Positions 8,117 to 17,387 are shown, counted from the stretch's first letter. The stretch is 52,066 bases of DNA from Candidatus Bathyarchaeota archaeon (GCA_005888745.1 VBBS01000029.1:1-52066); one strand, 5' to 3'. Numbers and translations are program-made. Notes: a model not told the origin generated them from the sequence alone.

Positions 8117-9250
8117 TCAAGTGCGAAGAGAATCGAGAATCTCTCTTGTGTGTTGTCCGAGTTGTGGGGCAGAAGTTGTTTCTTTCTGACTGGTTCTGTA
8201 GAATCTCATCGGAGACCCTAGGTGCGAGGCGTTTCGCTTTGACCCCACAATCATTTTTCGATTGCGAACGTGAGGATCGTGCATTACGTCCCGAATGCCG
8301 AAGACTGGGGCGACTGGAACCTTGGCTTTGTCAAGAATCGTCTGCCATTCCTTGGCATCTCTGCGCCGAAACATTCGCTGAAGAACGGGGATTAGGAGGT
8401 GTCCGTTCTTGACCCTTGACGGGTTAGTAGAGAACCTCCCATCGCTGAAAAATCTTTCGAGGCCTGCAGCGCGGCAGAAATTTTCCCATTGATGATCATT
8501 CCCGATTGCGAGAACTAGATACTTGTCTTTGCATCTGAATGCTTGGTATGGAACGATGCTGGGGTGGGCTGAGCCTAGCCGTTGGGGTTCTTTGCCGGTG
8601 GCGAAATAGTAGCTGGCAAGATAGGTAAGCCATGACACGATAGAGTCATGAAGGGAGAGGTCGACGTAACCTCCTTTCCCGGTTACGAGTCTTCTGGACA
8701 GAATAGCTAGTATCGCAGTGGATGCATAATGTCCCACAGCCAAGTCGGCGACTGGGACGCTCATTCTGATTGGCGGTCGTCCTTTTTCTCCGGTTGAGGC
8801 CATGATTCCGCTCATCGCGAAGGCGATAAGATCGTAACCCAGCCGATCGCGGTAGGGTCCTGTCTGGCCGAAGCTGGAGATCGATGCATAGACCAGCGCT
8901 TTGTTTAGTCTCCGTAATCTCGGATAGTCGAGGTTGAACCGTGCCATCTGTCCTGGTCGAGAGCTCTCGACGAAAATATCAGAGTCCACAACCAGTTTCT
9001 GAATGACCCTCTGCCCTTCTCGCGTCTTCAAGTCCAGTACAACGCTTTTCTTTCCACGATTGAGGCTAACGAAGTAGGCGCTGATCCCGTTGACAAATGG
9101 TGGACCCCAAGCCCGGGTCTCATCCCCGCCTCCTGGCTTCTCGATCTTGATCACCTCCGCGCCTAGATCCGACAGTATCATCGTGCAGAAGGGGCCGGCG
9201 AAGTCCTGTGTCAGATCGACTACTCGCAAACCCTGTAATGGGAGGCCCAT
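8117..9250 (-). CDS. Class III CoA-transferase (CaiB/BaiF family)
   Basis: The 377-residue protein is full-length for the family. The N-terminus VVDLTQDFAGPFCTMILSDL and VIKIEKPGGGDETRAWGPPF are signature segments. The catalytic aspartate is Asp169 in VPVADLAVG, matching Asp169 of formyl-CoA transferase. YGYDLIAFA-like and SLHDSIVSWL segments follow. Family members move CoA between carboxylic acids such as formate/oxalate, carnitine derivatives or succinate/aromatic acids. The acids used here are unknown. It is a single gene with no acyl-CoA enzymes beside it. Confidence 0.92.
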   Translation of the reverse strand: MGLPLQGLRVVDLTQDFAGPFCTMILSDLGAEVIKIEKPGGGDETRAWGPPFVNGISAYFVSLNRGKKSVVLDLKTREGQRVIQKLVVDSDIFVESSRPGQMARFNLDYPRLRRLNKALVYASISSFGQTGPYRDRLGYDLIAFAMSGIMASTGEKGRPPIRMSVPVADLAVGHYASTAILAILSRRLVTGKGGYVDLSLHDSIVSWLTYLASYYFATGKEPQRLGSAHPSIVPYQAFRCKDKYLVLAIGNDHQWENFCRAAGLERFFSDGRFSTNPSRVKNGHLLIPVLQRMFRRRDAKEWQTILDKAKVPVAPVFGIRDVMHDPHVRNRKMIVGSKRNASHLGSPMRFYRTSQKETTSAPQLGQHTREILDSLRT

Positions 9251-9353
9251 GTTCTTGGTGCTGAAAGAACATCTGGATTAATATCTAGCCTGTCCAGAAC
9301 AAGGGTCCCTTCTCCAGCAATGTTTCTATAAATGTGAGGAAGAACTTGCCAAT

Positions 9354-9542
9354 ATGAAAACACTCAACGTAGTGGTGAGCTTGGTGTTGTACGGAAATAC
9401 ATTTCCTGTTGTCAAATCCGTTGGGCTTTTCTTCACCGGGGCGTCGACATTCGGATCGTTCAGGGTGGTTGAAGGCCTGGTTTGCATTATCGCCGGAGTT
9501 GTAGTTGGGACGATGGGCTTGAACGAGACAAGTAGGCCATGA
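9354..9542 (+). CDS. Small hydrophobic protein, two membrane helices
   Basis: The 62-residue product MKTLNVVVSLVLYG... has two hydrophobic stretches, about residues 4-27 and 39-55. It starts at ATG 9354 and ends 51 bases before the next gene in the same direction. No family is recognised. A minus-strand frame over the same bases looks less natural. Confidence 0.45.
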   Translation: MKTLNVVVSLVLYGNTFPVVKSVGLFFTGASTFGSFRVVEGLVCIIAGVVVGTMGLNETSRP

Positions 9543-9592
9543 ATGGAATTCACGATAATTGTAATCCAGCATTTCTTCGAGGATAGAACGCC

Positions 9593-10144
9593 ATGGAAGG
9601 GGGTAGGCCGAGCGCCGAGGTTCTGGTTGAGGGAGAGTTGTCTCCGTTTGAGCATGAGGCTCTCTACAAGCTTCTCAAGAAACATTTCCGGCTAGAACAG
9701 CCGGCCTACTCTGAGCTTCTCGACGAGACGATCGGGACCCGTGTCAACATTATCTTTCATAATGCTTACGAGCGTAGCTTCTTCACCGAGACTCTCCAAG
9801 ATGACTGGCGCGGTCTCAAAGAGTTGTTCAAGCAGATCAGGTACCGGAGAGGTCGGCTGGGTGCAGCCTTCACCATGACCTTTATCGATCAGAAAATGCG
9901 TCTTGTCTTCTCTCTTGGGTTGTCGGGGGATGAGGAGCTGGGTTCGGCTATGGACCAGATAGGACATCTAACCGGTATTGTCGGGCAGATGATGCGTTCG
10001 GAGATAATGGTTGAGCCTCTGGGGCAGGTCGAAGCGTCTTATGATAGGAAGACTGATAGATGGCAGTGGTTTCGGGGTATCGGACTGAACGATAAAAGGG
10101 TGTATGTTTTTGATGAATCGTTGTTTCGATGGAAGACCGGCTAG
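9593..10144 (+). CDS. Conserved-looking archaeal protein of unknown function
   Basis: The 183-residue soluble protein has no signal peptide. An N-terminal acidic helix region (LSPFEHEALYKLLKKHF) precedes alternating strands (TRVNIIFHNAYERSFF, AAFTMTFIDQKMRLVFSLG) and a C-terminal segment rich in aromatics (DRWQWFRGIGLNDKRVYVFD). The pattern is that of a compact alpha/beta domain. I do not recognise a family. Confidence 0.7.
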   Translation: MEGGRPSAEVLVEGELSPFEHEALYKLLKKHFRLEQPAYSELLDETIGTRVNIIFHNAYERSFFTETLQDDWRGLKELFKQIRYRRGRLGAAFTMTFIDQKMRLVFSLGLSGDEELGSAMDQIGHLTGIVGQMMRSEIMVEPLGQVEASYDRKTDRWQWFRGIGLNDKRVYVFDESLFRWKTG

Positions 10145-10284
10145 AGCCTAGTGTGCATACTGCGGTCCTACACCAGGTGGCCGCTCGGATCACAAGGTGT
10201 GCTCTCTTGTGCTATCTTCTAGTTCATTGTGGACGGCCCGTACAAATATCCACCAACGCTATTGCAATAGAATAAGAGGTTGTA

Positions 10285-11949
10285 GTGGAATTGGGGACCG
10301 CAGGTCGTGCCCGTCGAACGTGGACTAGATCCTTTTGTCGTATCATACCGCTTTTCGTGATTCTCTCAGCAGCCCTGATCGGAGGACGCCTAGTTTCGGT
10401 CCAGGGTTCAGCTATACCCCCTGGCGGATTGCCATCATGGAATCCTTCTGTCCCTTGCACGGCATTGCTGACGACCATTGAGGGAGTTGTCGGCAACCAG
10501 TCCAACGCGAACGGAGGGGGTTCCTTTGGGGGAGGCAAGGTCCAGCCAGGCGTCCCTGATAAGAGATCAACCTCTCCTCCGTGTACGGTAAATGGAAATG
10601 CGACTTTCGTCGAGATTCATCGAGTCCAGATGGTAACATTATCCTACACCGTAGAGGACTGTGCGCAATATCCGAACGGGAACTTTTGTGATACAACGTT
10701 CAATGTTCAAGACCCAAACTGCACCAGCCCCGATGTCTACATGTGTAGATTACACTTGGAGATTGACCAGGCGTGGAAGTCCTCGGGTATTGCTCCCGGG
10801 GAGCCTCCCGTCACAACTCAGCTCTTTGACGTGCAGGGCTTTGTCTACTGGGACGCCGAAGGTGTTGGTGGTGATTGGCATTCCTTCAGCGGGTGGGAGC
10901 TTCATCCCCTCTCAGCTTGGAGGCTTTCGAACAGCACGACTGCCGACTTTAGCATAACCTCGAATCCGGGACGTTTTGCCGTTCCTCAAGGCTCATCCCC
11001 GTCAGGCACGATCATAGTGAACAGTCTTGACGGTTTCGGGGGTACTGTCAACATGTCTGCGACAGTAGATGCTGCTGTGGCGAATAACGTCAGCCTCTCC
11101 CTTAGCGCGATGACCGTTTCGATTCTCCCAGGCGGATTTGCATCGGTCGTCCTAGCGGTTCAAGTTTCTCTGTCTACGCCAACCGGATACTGGACCATCT
11201 TCGTAAAAGGGATGAGCGGAAGCGTGGCTCATACTCTTCTCATCACACTCCGAGTCACACCTGCACCTCCAAACTTCAGCATCTTCTCCACCTCGCCAGC
11301 AGCCACTCCCGTGGGTTCTTCAGCAACCTCCGCCATTACCGTTACGGGATTGAGCGGGTTCGCGGGAAATGTCTCCCTCTTCGATTCTCCCCTCCCACAA
11401 GGCCTAACTTGCGGCCCCATCAGCCTGGGCAGCCTGAGTCTGCCGCCGTCGCCTGCCAGCGCTAGTCTATCCTGTAACTCCTCGAGGGCAGGAATTTACA
11501 CCCTGACTATAGCTGGCTTCAGCGGGCCGTTGAATCATACGATAACCTCGATGTTCACCTTTACTGACTTTAGCATCTCCGCCAGCCCAACAAGCATGAC
11601 CGTTGCGACCGGTTCATCTGGAACGTCCACAATCTCTCTCGGCAGTCTATACGGCTTCACAGGCTCTGTGAGCCTAACAGCTACAGTCGCTCCGATGGAT
11701 ATTTCTAGCTCGCTATCTCCAGCCTATCCAACTGCGTCTCTAAACCCGGCCAGTGTCAATATACCTGCTAACGGGACAGGCGCTTCAACCTTGATCGTCT
11801 CAGCATCGCTCCTTACGATTCCGGGAACCTACAAGGTGACCGTCACAGCCCACAGCCAGACACTGACGCATTCGACCACAGTGTTCGTCACGGTACCATT
11901 GCCTCTTTTGACAACAATAGGGTTTACCCTGAATCATTTTCTGTTCTAG
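10285..11949 (+). CDS. Large secreted protein: conserved N-terminal domain plus three Ig-like repeats
   Basis: The 554-residue protein starts at GTG 10285 and has a signal sequence at about residues 13-35. A Cys-containing domain of about 180 residues ends with DWHSFSGWELHPLSAW. Three repeats of about 95 residues follow, each opening with a form of DFSI-x-SP followed by GSS-x-T and GF-x-G-x-V. Such repeats are common in archaeal and bacterial surface proteins. The N-terminal domain (HLEIDQAWKSS, DVQGFVYWDAEG) is shared with 32698-34386. No transmembrane anchor is obvious at the C-terminus. The substrate or ligand is unknown. Confidence 0.85.
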   Translation: MELGTAGRARRTWTRSFCRIIPLFVILSAALIGGRLVSVQGSAIPPGGLPSWNPSVPCTALLTTIEGVVGNQSNANGGGSFGGGKVQPGVPDKRSTSPPCTVNGNATFVEIHRVQMVTLSYTVEDCAQYPNGNFCDTTFNVQDPNCTSPDVYMCRLHLEIDQAWKSSGIAPGEPPVTTQLFDVQGFVYWDAEGVGGDWHSFSGWELHPLSAWRLSNSTTADFSITSNPGRFAVPQGSSPSGTIIVNSLDGFGGTVNMSATVDAAVANNVSLSLSAMTVSILPGGFASVVLAVQVSLSTPTGYWTIFVKGMSGSVAHTLLITLRVTPAPPNFSIFSTSPAATPVGSSATSAITVTGLSGFAGNVSLFDSPLPQGLTCGPISLGSLSLPPSPASASLSCNSSRAGIYTLTIAGFSGPLNHTITSMFTFTDFSISASPTSMTVATGSSGTSTISLGSLYGFTGSVSLTATVAPMDISSSLSPAYPTASLNPASVNIPANGTGASTLIVSASLLTIPGTYKVTVTAHSQTLTHSTTVFVTVPLPLLTTIGFTLNHFLF

Positions 11950-12010
11950 CCAGAATACTCCAATAGTCCGAGGGATCTACCGCGCGCCTCCAGCTATAGG
12001 GGCAGACTGG

Positions 12011-12400
12011 CTAGCCTTCTCGATTATTCCGGGATGTTTCCCTAACTGGTAGGACTTCTGATGGCTCATGATTCTGTGTTATGATTACAAGAACGCCAGC
12101 TAGCAAGAGCGCTACCAGGAATCCAATGAAAAACCACCCAATTCCTATGAACCCGTATCCGTTGGGGGCAAAATAGGTCCCGGCTCCAAAATAATATGCT
12201 GTAAGTGACCAGAAGACCGGCGAACCGTTCGGAGGATCGGGCCCCAGTGGACAGGGTATTCTCTCACGGGCGCAGGGCGGAGCAACGTTAGTGTCGAAAC
12301 GGACCACGGGAAGTAAGACTGGAGACAGCAGAACAATAGCTACTAACAGCAATAGAAACTTGATCCCGATACTCAAGTCAAGATCCCTAAAAGGGGTCAA
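12011..12400 (-). CDS. Membrane protein with two helices and an extracellular Pro/Cys loop
   Basis: The 129-residue product has helices at about residues 12-33 and 85-107. The loop between them carries two cysteines and many prolines (APPCARERIPCPLGPDPP), consistent with an outside disulphide. It overlaps the upstream gene 12387-13073 by 14 bases in the same direction, so the two are probably co-transcribed and translationally coupled. Function is unknown. Confidence 0.65.
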   Translation of the reverse strand: MTPFRDLDLSIGIKFLLLLVAIVLLSPVLLPVVRFDTNVAPPCARERIPCPLGPDPPNGSPVFWSLTAYYFGAGTYFAPNGYGFIGIGWFFIGFLVALLLAGVLVIITQNHEPSEVLPVRETSRNNREG

Positions 12401-13073
12401 CTAACAATAAGACGTTTCTCAGATCTCTAGAACCCACCTGAGACGTCCACATCTTTGAAGCTATAGCTTCCTCCTTCCTGTAGACCAGCGCCGCAATCAA
12501 GGAAGCAACCAATAGAATCGACCCTGCTATTCCTACGTAGACGATTGGGGAGATATTTTGGAAAAATGAAAAAAGAGTATTAGTCTTGATACAAGATACA
12601 GGTGGACGGTTAGGCCACAACCCGCAGGAAACCTCCTCGCTCCCCCACAGATAGTGGACCGCGCAGAAATGCCCGTAACTATCGGTGATGCAGGTGGTCC
12701 AGAATCCAAATTCGGCGCTGTCCGCAACTAATCTGCCGGAGTGGTTGCTCCATGGATCAAAGCTCACCAATCGAGGCATAGAGAACCATTTCGTGACATT
12801 AGGCCGAAAATCGGTTACATTTTGCGTGCTAACCACGGCGTTGTCGAGAATAACCTTGATTGTAAGATTCTCCGCAACTGGCCCCGTATTTGTGAGCTGA
12901 AAAGTGACGTTGAGGAGTTGTTCAGTGCCGGTGTAATAGAAGGAGTCTATTTTCACACCGTTATGAGAGCCTTGCTCGGCTGTAGCTTCCAAAATTGAGA
13001 GGCTGATTGAGAGAGCGATAAGAACCAGGCCTACTAAAGCCAAGCAAGAGAGAACAAGAGTGGTCCTGTTCAA
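12387..13073 (-). CDS. Type-I-like surface protein with Ig-like ectodomain
   Basis: The 228-residue product has an N-terminal signal anchor at residues 6-28. Its extracellular beta-rich domain contains LNVTFQLTNTGPVAENLTIK, a pattern of CARDB/Ig-like folds, and several NxT/S sites. A second helix at about residues 173-195 precedes a cytoplasmic tail. Four cysteines lie in the ectodomain. It heads a two-gene operon with 12011-12400. Function is unknown. Confidence 0.7.
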   Translation of the reverse strand: MNRTTLVLSCLALVGLVLIALSISLSILEATAEQGSHNGVKIDSFYYTGTEQLLNVTFQLTNTGPVAENLTIKVILDNAVVSTQNVTDFRPNVTKWFSMPRLVSFDPWSNHSGRLVADSAEFGFWTTCITDSYGHFCAVHYLWGSEEVSCGLWPNRPPVSCIKTNTLFSFFQNISPIVYVGIAGSILLVASLIAALVYRKEEAIASKMWTSQVGSRDLRNVLLLVDPF

Positions 13074-13224
13074 GTTTCTCGTCCGACTTTCCGTTGTCGC
13101 GAGAATTCAGTATGTCATCCTCTCCCAAGTAGGTATTGCGAAAGGCCTAAGTCTCCCAGCCGCCTCTTCTCCACCTTCTGCTGTATCGAAGGAAAAAGAA
13201 GGTTGGAAGCTATAGGCCCGGAAC

Positions 13225-14559
13225 TTACCAACCATGCAATGCGATACTGCCGCTTGTTACGGAACCCTCATTGGTAAAGCCGTCGCTGAAGCTGAAACTG
13301 ACCCAGCCGGGTGATGTCGGCGTTGTCTCTACTGCCATGTAGGTGAAAGAAACTGGGAGTCCGCTGGTGATTTCTAGTCCACCAGTGGTGCCTAGTTCAT
13401 CGATGGTGCCAAGTCCAATGATGGTCACTGTCCTAATGACCTGGCCGAGTTGGACTGACTTGTCGACTTGGACTGACTGGATGACTTGGACTGACTGGAT
13501 CGAGGTAGAGTGGAAGTCCTTACCGTCGCCCCGATCTGTGGATGAGACCTCATCGTTCTGGTTATCCTGGCACATGTGGTGATCATGTCTGAAATGATGT
13601 TTGAAATGTCCATGACCATGGGACCCTTCAAATTCTCCCTCGCCATCATTCTTCTGGCAATTGGTTTTGAAAGCTTGGTAGCCTATCTCGTTCGCCAAGA
13701 GCTTCAGATCCTGAAAACCCTGCTGGAAATAGTCATACCTCCACTCTATCGACGTAGTTGTGGCAACAACCAACCCGTCACCATAGCGGTATTCAATGAA
13801 CACTGGCCCGTTCGACTCGCTAAGAATTATTGTAGTGCCTGCTGGCAGGTTGGTAAAGTAGCCGTGAGATGCGTATTGCCAACAGTCAAGATCTTGGAGG
13901 CAACCATCGTCGACGATTTGGCCTCCATCGGTTCCACCGAATTGGCCGGTAATTATCGGATGGGACTGAGAGATGATGCTATTGTCGTTGGAGAAGAAGA
14001 CTACGTGTGTGACCCCTCCCAGGAAAGTGTAGGAAGATGACGAGTCTCCGCAGGAGGTAAACGACCAGCTTCCCCCGGAGGCACAGTCTGCCAGGTTGGC
14101 CGAGAGAACGCCTCCATGTTGAACCCAGTCAGAAATACTGGGGTCAATCGAGCCGCCTGGGAAGAGGTTGTCATAAAACGCCTGGTTCTGCGTGGAAGCG
14201 ATGATTATCTCTGAGAACTGAGCTAGGTTCGTCGATCCAAGCTGGTCTGAGCTTATCATGCAGAATGGTAGGTTCTGGGCCATCAGCTCGTTTACATCCG
14301 CCCCGTTGGGATCGTGGTTCGATGCTGAGAAACGTGGCGGATCGTCTTGAATTAGCAAGACGGTCTTGGATGAGTCACAAGGGAAAGTAGTAGGGTTGGC
14401 CGCGTTCAGCCTAGGAGCTATGGCCGTGGGGACCAATAGTGCAACCACCAACAGGACGAGCGCGGCCGGTCGCACTTTTACTCTCACGACCCGTTTCTTG
14501 ATATCCTTTTCAGTTGTCTCCATATTCATCTCGCAACGCTTTCCTTCACAGCCCTCCAC
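13225..14559 (-). CDS. Secreted protein with glutamine-amidotransferase-like (ThuA/DUF4350-type) domain and His-rich segment
   Basis: The 444-residue protein has an N-terminal hydrophobic export segment at about residues 30-50. Residues 65-300 resemble the Rossmann-like class I amidotransferase fold used by ThuA/DUF4350 proteins (TVLLIQDDPP, EIIIASTQNQAFYD, ISDWVQHGGVLSANL, VATTTSIEWRYDYFQQG). A histidine cluster follows (SHGHGHFKHHFRHDHHMC), then a SVQV-x-QSVQV-x-KSVQLGQ repeat and a short beta domain. The His cluster could bind metal. The start may be one of the internal ATGs (MNMETTEKD). Confidence 0.75.
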   Translation of the reverse strand: MEGCEGKRCEMNMETTEKDIKKRVVRVKVRPAALVLLVVALLVPTAIAPRLNAANPTTFPCDSSKTVLLIQDDPPRFSASNHDPNGADVNELMAQNLPFCMISSDQLGSTNLAQFSEIIIASTQNQAFYDNLFPGGSIDPSISDWVQHGGVLSANLADCASGGSWSFTSCGDSSSSYTFLGGVTHVVFFSNDNSIISQSHPIITGQFGGTDGGQIVDDGCLQDLDCWQYASHGYFTNLPAGTTIILSESNGPVFIEYRYGDGLVVATTTSIEWRYDYFQQGFQDLKLLANEIGYQAFKTNCQKNDGEGEFEGSHGHGHFKHHFRHDHHMCQDNQNDEVSSTDRGDGKDFHSTSIQSVQVIQSVQVDKSVQLGQVIRTVTIIGLGTIDELGTTGGLEITSGLPVSFTYMAVETTPTSPGWVSFSFSDGFTNEGSVTSGSIALHGW

Positions 14560-14849
14560 GACCCGCTCCTAGTAGCCGTGTACCCTAGTGCTAGAAATAT
14601 CGCACACCGAAAAATTCCAGTCGATTCTGGATAGCCAGCCATGGCCGTAGCAATCCACGGGATCCGTGGAATTACCAGATAAACTGGGCGTTTACAAATG
14701 GTGGCAAAAGTGTTGCGTGTAATCGGTATCGAGTGATGGCATCAGCTTAGATTGAATCCCGGTTTGTCGGGTTGTCCCGAAATGGAACATGATGGACCGA
14801 GAACCAGTCGGTCAGTACAATAGTGAGCTAATCCTGACCCTCTGCTTCG

Positions 14850-15428
14850 TCACTCTTGGTTCAATCTCCGTGTTTTAGCCTGATGCCAATTCAGGAATAG
14901 CATGCGGAAAATCAGAAAGCCTAACGCCGTTGCGGTAATCAGAAGCGTGTAGTCGTTGAGAAGATACGCTCCAAACCCGAGCTTCGTGTGGATATATGAT
15001 TGCATGTAAGGGTTGGAACCATACTCCTGGACTAGGAAGGCGTATACGACTAGAAACAGGCTCCAGCCGATAACATTGAGCAGCATTGTTGGTGAAATCC
15101 AGTCCCTTCGAGATCCCTCATGCTTTACGGCACTCCAATCCTTATCTGAACTGAAAATCGCCCCCACTCCCCTCCGTGCCACCTTACCCTTTCGTTTGCT
15201 GTAGTCCACGTTTCCAAAGCTTGAGATGTCATGGAACTCATCTTCACGCTCAGAAGAGCCAGTCTCGTCTCCTATCCCAGTCAGGTGTGGAGCCTCTTGC
15301 CCCACCGACTGGGGGATGCGAACGGAGTGAGCCCTACGCGTTAGCTGAACCCAGACTATTCCTGAGAAGATCAAGGCCATGCCTATCCCGTAAAGCCAGA
15401 TGGGCAGTTGACCAAAGGGATTCACCAC
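14850..15428 (-). CDS. Three-helix membrane protein of unknown function
   Basis: The 192-residue product has helices at about residues 10-30, 113-133 and 155-177. A polar, charged cytoplasmic segment of about 80 residues lies between the first and second. No family is recognised. The 290 bases upstream of the next gene on the right-hand side (14560-14849) show no gene. Confidence 0.65.
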   Translation of the reverse strand: MVNPFGQLPIWLYGIGMALIFSGIVWVQLTRRAHSVRIPQSVGQEAPHLTGIGDETGSSEREDEFHDISSFGNVDYSKRKGKVARRGVGAIFSSDKDWSAVKHEGSRRDWISPTMLLNVIGWSLFLVVYAFLVQEYGSNPYMQSYIHTKLGFGAYLLNDYTLLITATALGFLIFRMLFLNWHQAKTRRLNQE

Positions 15429-15505
15429 CTGTGTTACACCCGGCCCCTAGAACAGTTGAATACGAATAGAAAGCAGTGACGTGACTATAGAAGCTTACGA
15501 ACGGT

Positions 15506-15872
15506 GGCTCTGTTAACTTATCGTCGGGTGGGTAGGACCACCATTTGTCCGTTTGTCCCTATGTCCGTTTGTCTAGGCGTGAAACCAGAGGTTCCAGTAC
15601 GGCTTGTCCGAGATGCGGGGAGAGACTCCAATCGGACAAACGACTGGTACGCAAGCTCTGTTGCAGTAACTGCCGAATAGTAACGGACCGGGACGTGGTT
15701 GCCGCGGTTAACCTGTCTCGGCGGGGACGGGTGAGGTTCGCACGTTCCCGGCCTCCCATAATCGAGGCGCAAGGCAGGGCAGGTGAAGCCGTGAAGGGGA
15801 ACTTGACGACTACGGTAATCCCCGGAGTCGATGCCCCGAAGCTAACTCGACCAACAAAGAGTCAGCAGAATC
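15506..15872 (+). mobile_element. Internally deleted derivative of the TnpB element, copy 3 (about 367 bp)
   Basis: The left end reads GGCTCTGTTAACTTATCGTCGGGT (15506-15529), the same 24 bases as the 5' end of copy 1. It is joined directly to the C-terminal third of tnpB. The right end, GAGTCAGCAGAATC (15859-15872), matches GAGTTAACAGAACC at 11 of 14 positions. About 900 bases between the left end and the zinc-ribbon region are missing. Such a two-ended deletion derivative could still be moved by an enzyme in trans. Confidence 0.7.
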
Positions 15873-15877
15873 CCTAG
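15545..15877 (+). pseudogene. tnpB: C-terminal remnant of TnpB (zinc ribbon and RuvC-III)
   Basis: The frame retains RLSRRETRGSS, the zinc ribbon CPRCGERLQ...CSNC and RuvC-III TDRDVVAAVNL. It lacks the N-terminal part and RuvC-I/II, so it cannot be an active nuclease. An isolated zinc-ribbon fragment might still bind the element's RNA or DNA, but this is speculation. Confidence 0.85.
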
Positions 15878-16347
15878 CTTGACCAGGAGAAGCTCCATGG
15901 GGGAATAGTGCAGCCAGTTGGGCAGGAGTAGCCCGCGCAGATGTCGAAATCGCCAGTTGAGGATATTGTTGTAGATGTTCCAGATGTTAGGGTCGTGGAT
16001 CCTGAGCAGCTAGATGCTGAATGGGAAACATACCCGACCGAGGTTATCTCTGTTGGTGGGTTGAACGTGGGAGTATCAGCTCCAACAGTTGTCACTGTAA
16101 AGGCTCCGCTTGAAGGGGGGCAGGTGTATCTGAGAGTGCCGGTGCCTGGTGCGGGTCCACCGCTCAGAACGAGGGTCCCGTTACATGCGCTGGAGGTCAC
16201 AGCGTTCTGGGAAGGGATGATCGTCGACGGTATATTCAGTGTCGTTATAGCTGCTGCAGCTCCGACGAACAGGATCCCCGCCATGATCAGGACCATAGGC
16301 TTGAGGTACGCGGAATGGAATAGTTTCCTCTTTCCCCCAGTTTCCAT
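15874..16347 (-). CDS. Secreted/anchored Ser-Thr-rich protein
   Basis: The 157-residue product has a basic N-terminus (METGGKRKLF) and a signal anchor at about residues 16-38. A beta-rich Ser/Thr/Gly domain with six cysteines follows. It ends in an aromatic/Ser tail (PPWSFSWSS). The stop codon adjoins the end of the deleted TnpB element. Function is unknown; it could be a small surface or pilin-like protein. Confidence 0.6.
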   Translation of the reverse strand: METGGKRKLFHSAYLKPMVLIMAGILFVGAAAAITTLNIPSTIIPSQNAVTSSACNGTLVLSGGPAPGTGTLRYTCPPSSGAFTVTTVGADTPTFNPPTEITSVGYVSHSASSCSGSTTLTSGTSTTISSTGDFDICAGYSCPTGCTIPPWSFSWSS

Positions 16348-16665
16348 AAAGTTACCTATCGTGGCTCCATTTGCTTTTAAGCTTAAAGTCGTTGGTTTTC
16401 GAACACATCGGAAGAGATTGCTTTACGTTTTCACTGAGTCACTTTTGATGGAAAACGTGTAAAGTCTGCACCAATCAATCGCTCTGAGGATTTCTCTCAA
16501 ATCTCTGACCAAATAGGTGTGGGGGAGAGGAAAGAGACTAGCTTGCTCCTGACCTTGGTAACAACACCTATAGACTAACCATGGCTAGCTCGTGCCTACA
16601 GCAGGAGAAGACAGTTAATAGTAGCACGCAACAGAGCAAAGTCGAGCAACACCGTCATTCTTGGC
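16348..16665. other. Intergenic region without recognised gene
   Basis: These 318 bases separate a minus-strand and a plus-strand gene and should hold two divergent promoters. An A/T-rich stretch near 16370-16390 (TTTGCTTTTAAGCTTAAAG) contains the near-palindrome CTTTTAAGCTTAAAG and could be a TATA/BRE region. I see no other structure. Confidence 0.3.
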
Positions 16666-17235
16666 GTGGGCGCAGCATCTCAAAAAGGACGACCTTCACA
16701 AAACCACTCGTTCAGACTAGACCAGGATACAATTGACGGACTGCATGCTATTTCAGACAAGGAGAGAGTCAACGTTAACGTTTTGGCGAATAAGGCACTC
16801 CGAAGATACGTCGAGTACGATTTTCTTGCCGAGAAATTCGGATTCATAACCATATCCAAAGCCTTGTTGAAAACCCTCTTTGCTCTGATGACAGAAGAAC
16901 AGGCTAGGGATTTGGGCCGAAAGTCAGGAAGTGAAGCGGGCCCAGGATTCGTAACTTTCTGGTACAAGAAGTTCGATCTGGAGAACACCATCAAGGCAAT
17001 TGGAAAAGTGACGTCTGAATACGGGAGAAACTTTAGCTTCGACTCGTCTTTCGACGGCAAGACACATGTTCTGATCATGCGTCACGAAAGTGGGAAGAAC
17101 GCTTCTGCGTACTATGCCGAGTCTGTGAAAGCTGTATTCTCAATGCTCGGGCTTGAGTGTAGAATAGAGGAGAATGAAGACCAGGTTACAGCACGTGTTG
17201 ACGTGCTCCCCACACACGCCCTGCCTCACCTCTGA
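16666..17235 (+). CDS. Ribbon-helix-helix-like DNA-binding protein with C-terminal sensor-like domain
   Basis: The 189-residue protein starts at GTG 16666. Residues 14-50 (HSFRLDQDTIDGLHAISDKE, then VNVLANKALRRYVEYD) have the strand-helix-helix pattern of CopG/MetJ-type DNA-binding domains. The remaining 130 residues form an alpha/beta domain with a heme-NO-binding/V4R-like rhythm (THVLIMRHESGKNASAYYAESV, LGLECRIEENEDQVTARV). I infer a one-component regulator. The ligand is unknown. Confidence 0.7.
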   Translation: MGAASQKGRPSQNHSFRLDQDTIDGLHAISDKERVNVNVLANKALRRYVEYDFLAEKFGFITISKALLKTLFALMTEEQARDLGRKSGSEAGPGFVTFWYKKFDLENTIKAIGKVTSEYGRNFSFDSSFDGKTHVLIMRHESGKNASAYYAESVKAVFSMLGLECRIEENEDQVTARVDVLPTHALPHL

Positions 17236-17387
17236 ATCAAAAAAAATCGACCTCATGTGATCCGTCTCTATCTTTCTCCCTCGCGCCCTGAGCCACATTT
17301 CTCCTCTCTTTTCTGCAGTTGTGACCTATGCATTCGCCCCGGGTCTGGATTTAAAACCTGGCCATTCCATCATTTTGCGCAACGAAA

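Noticed and set aside
9285-9685. Minus-strand frames of 95 and 119 residues
   Set aside because: They are antisense to two more natural plus-strand genes and show no family motif.
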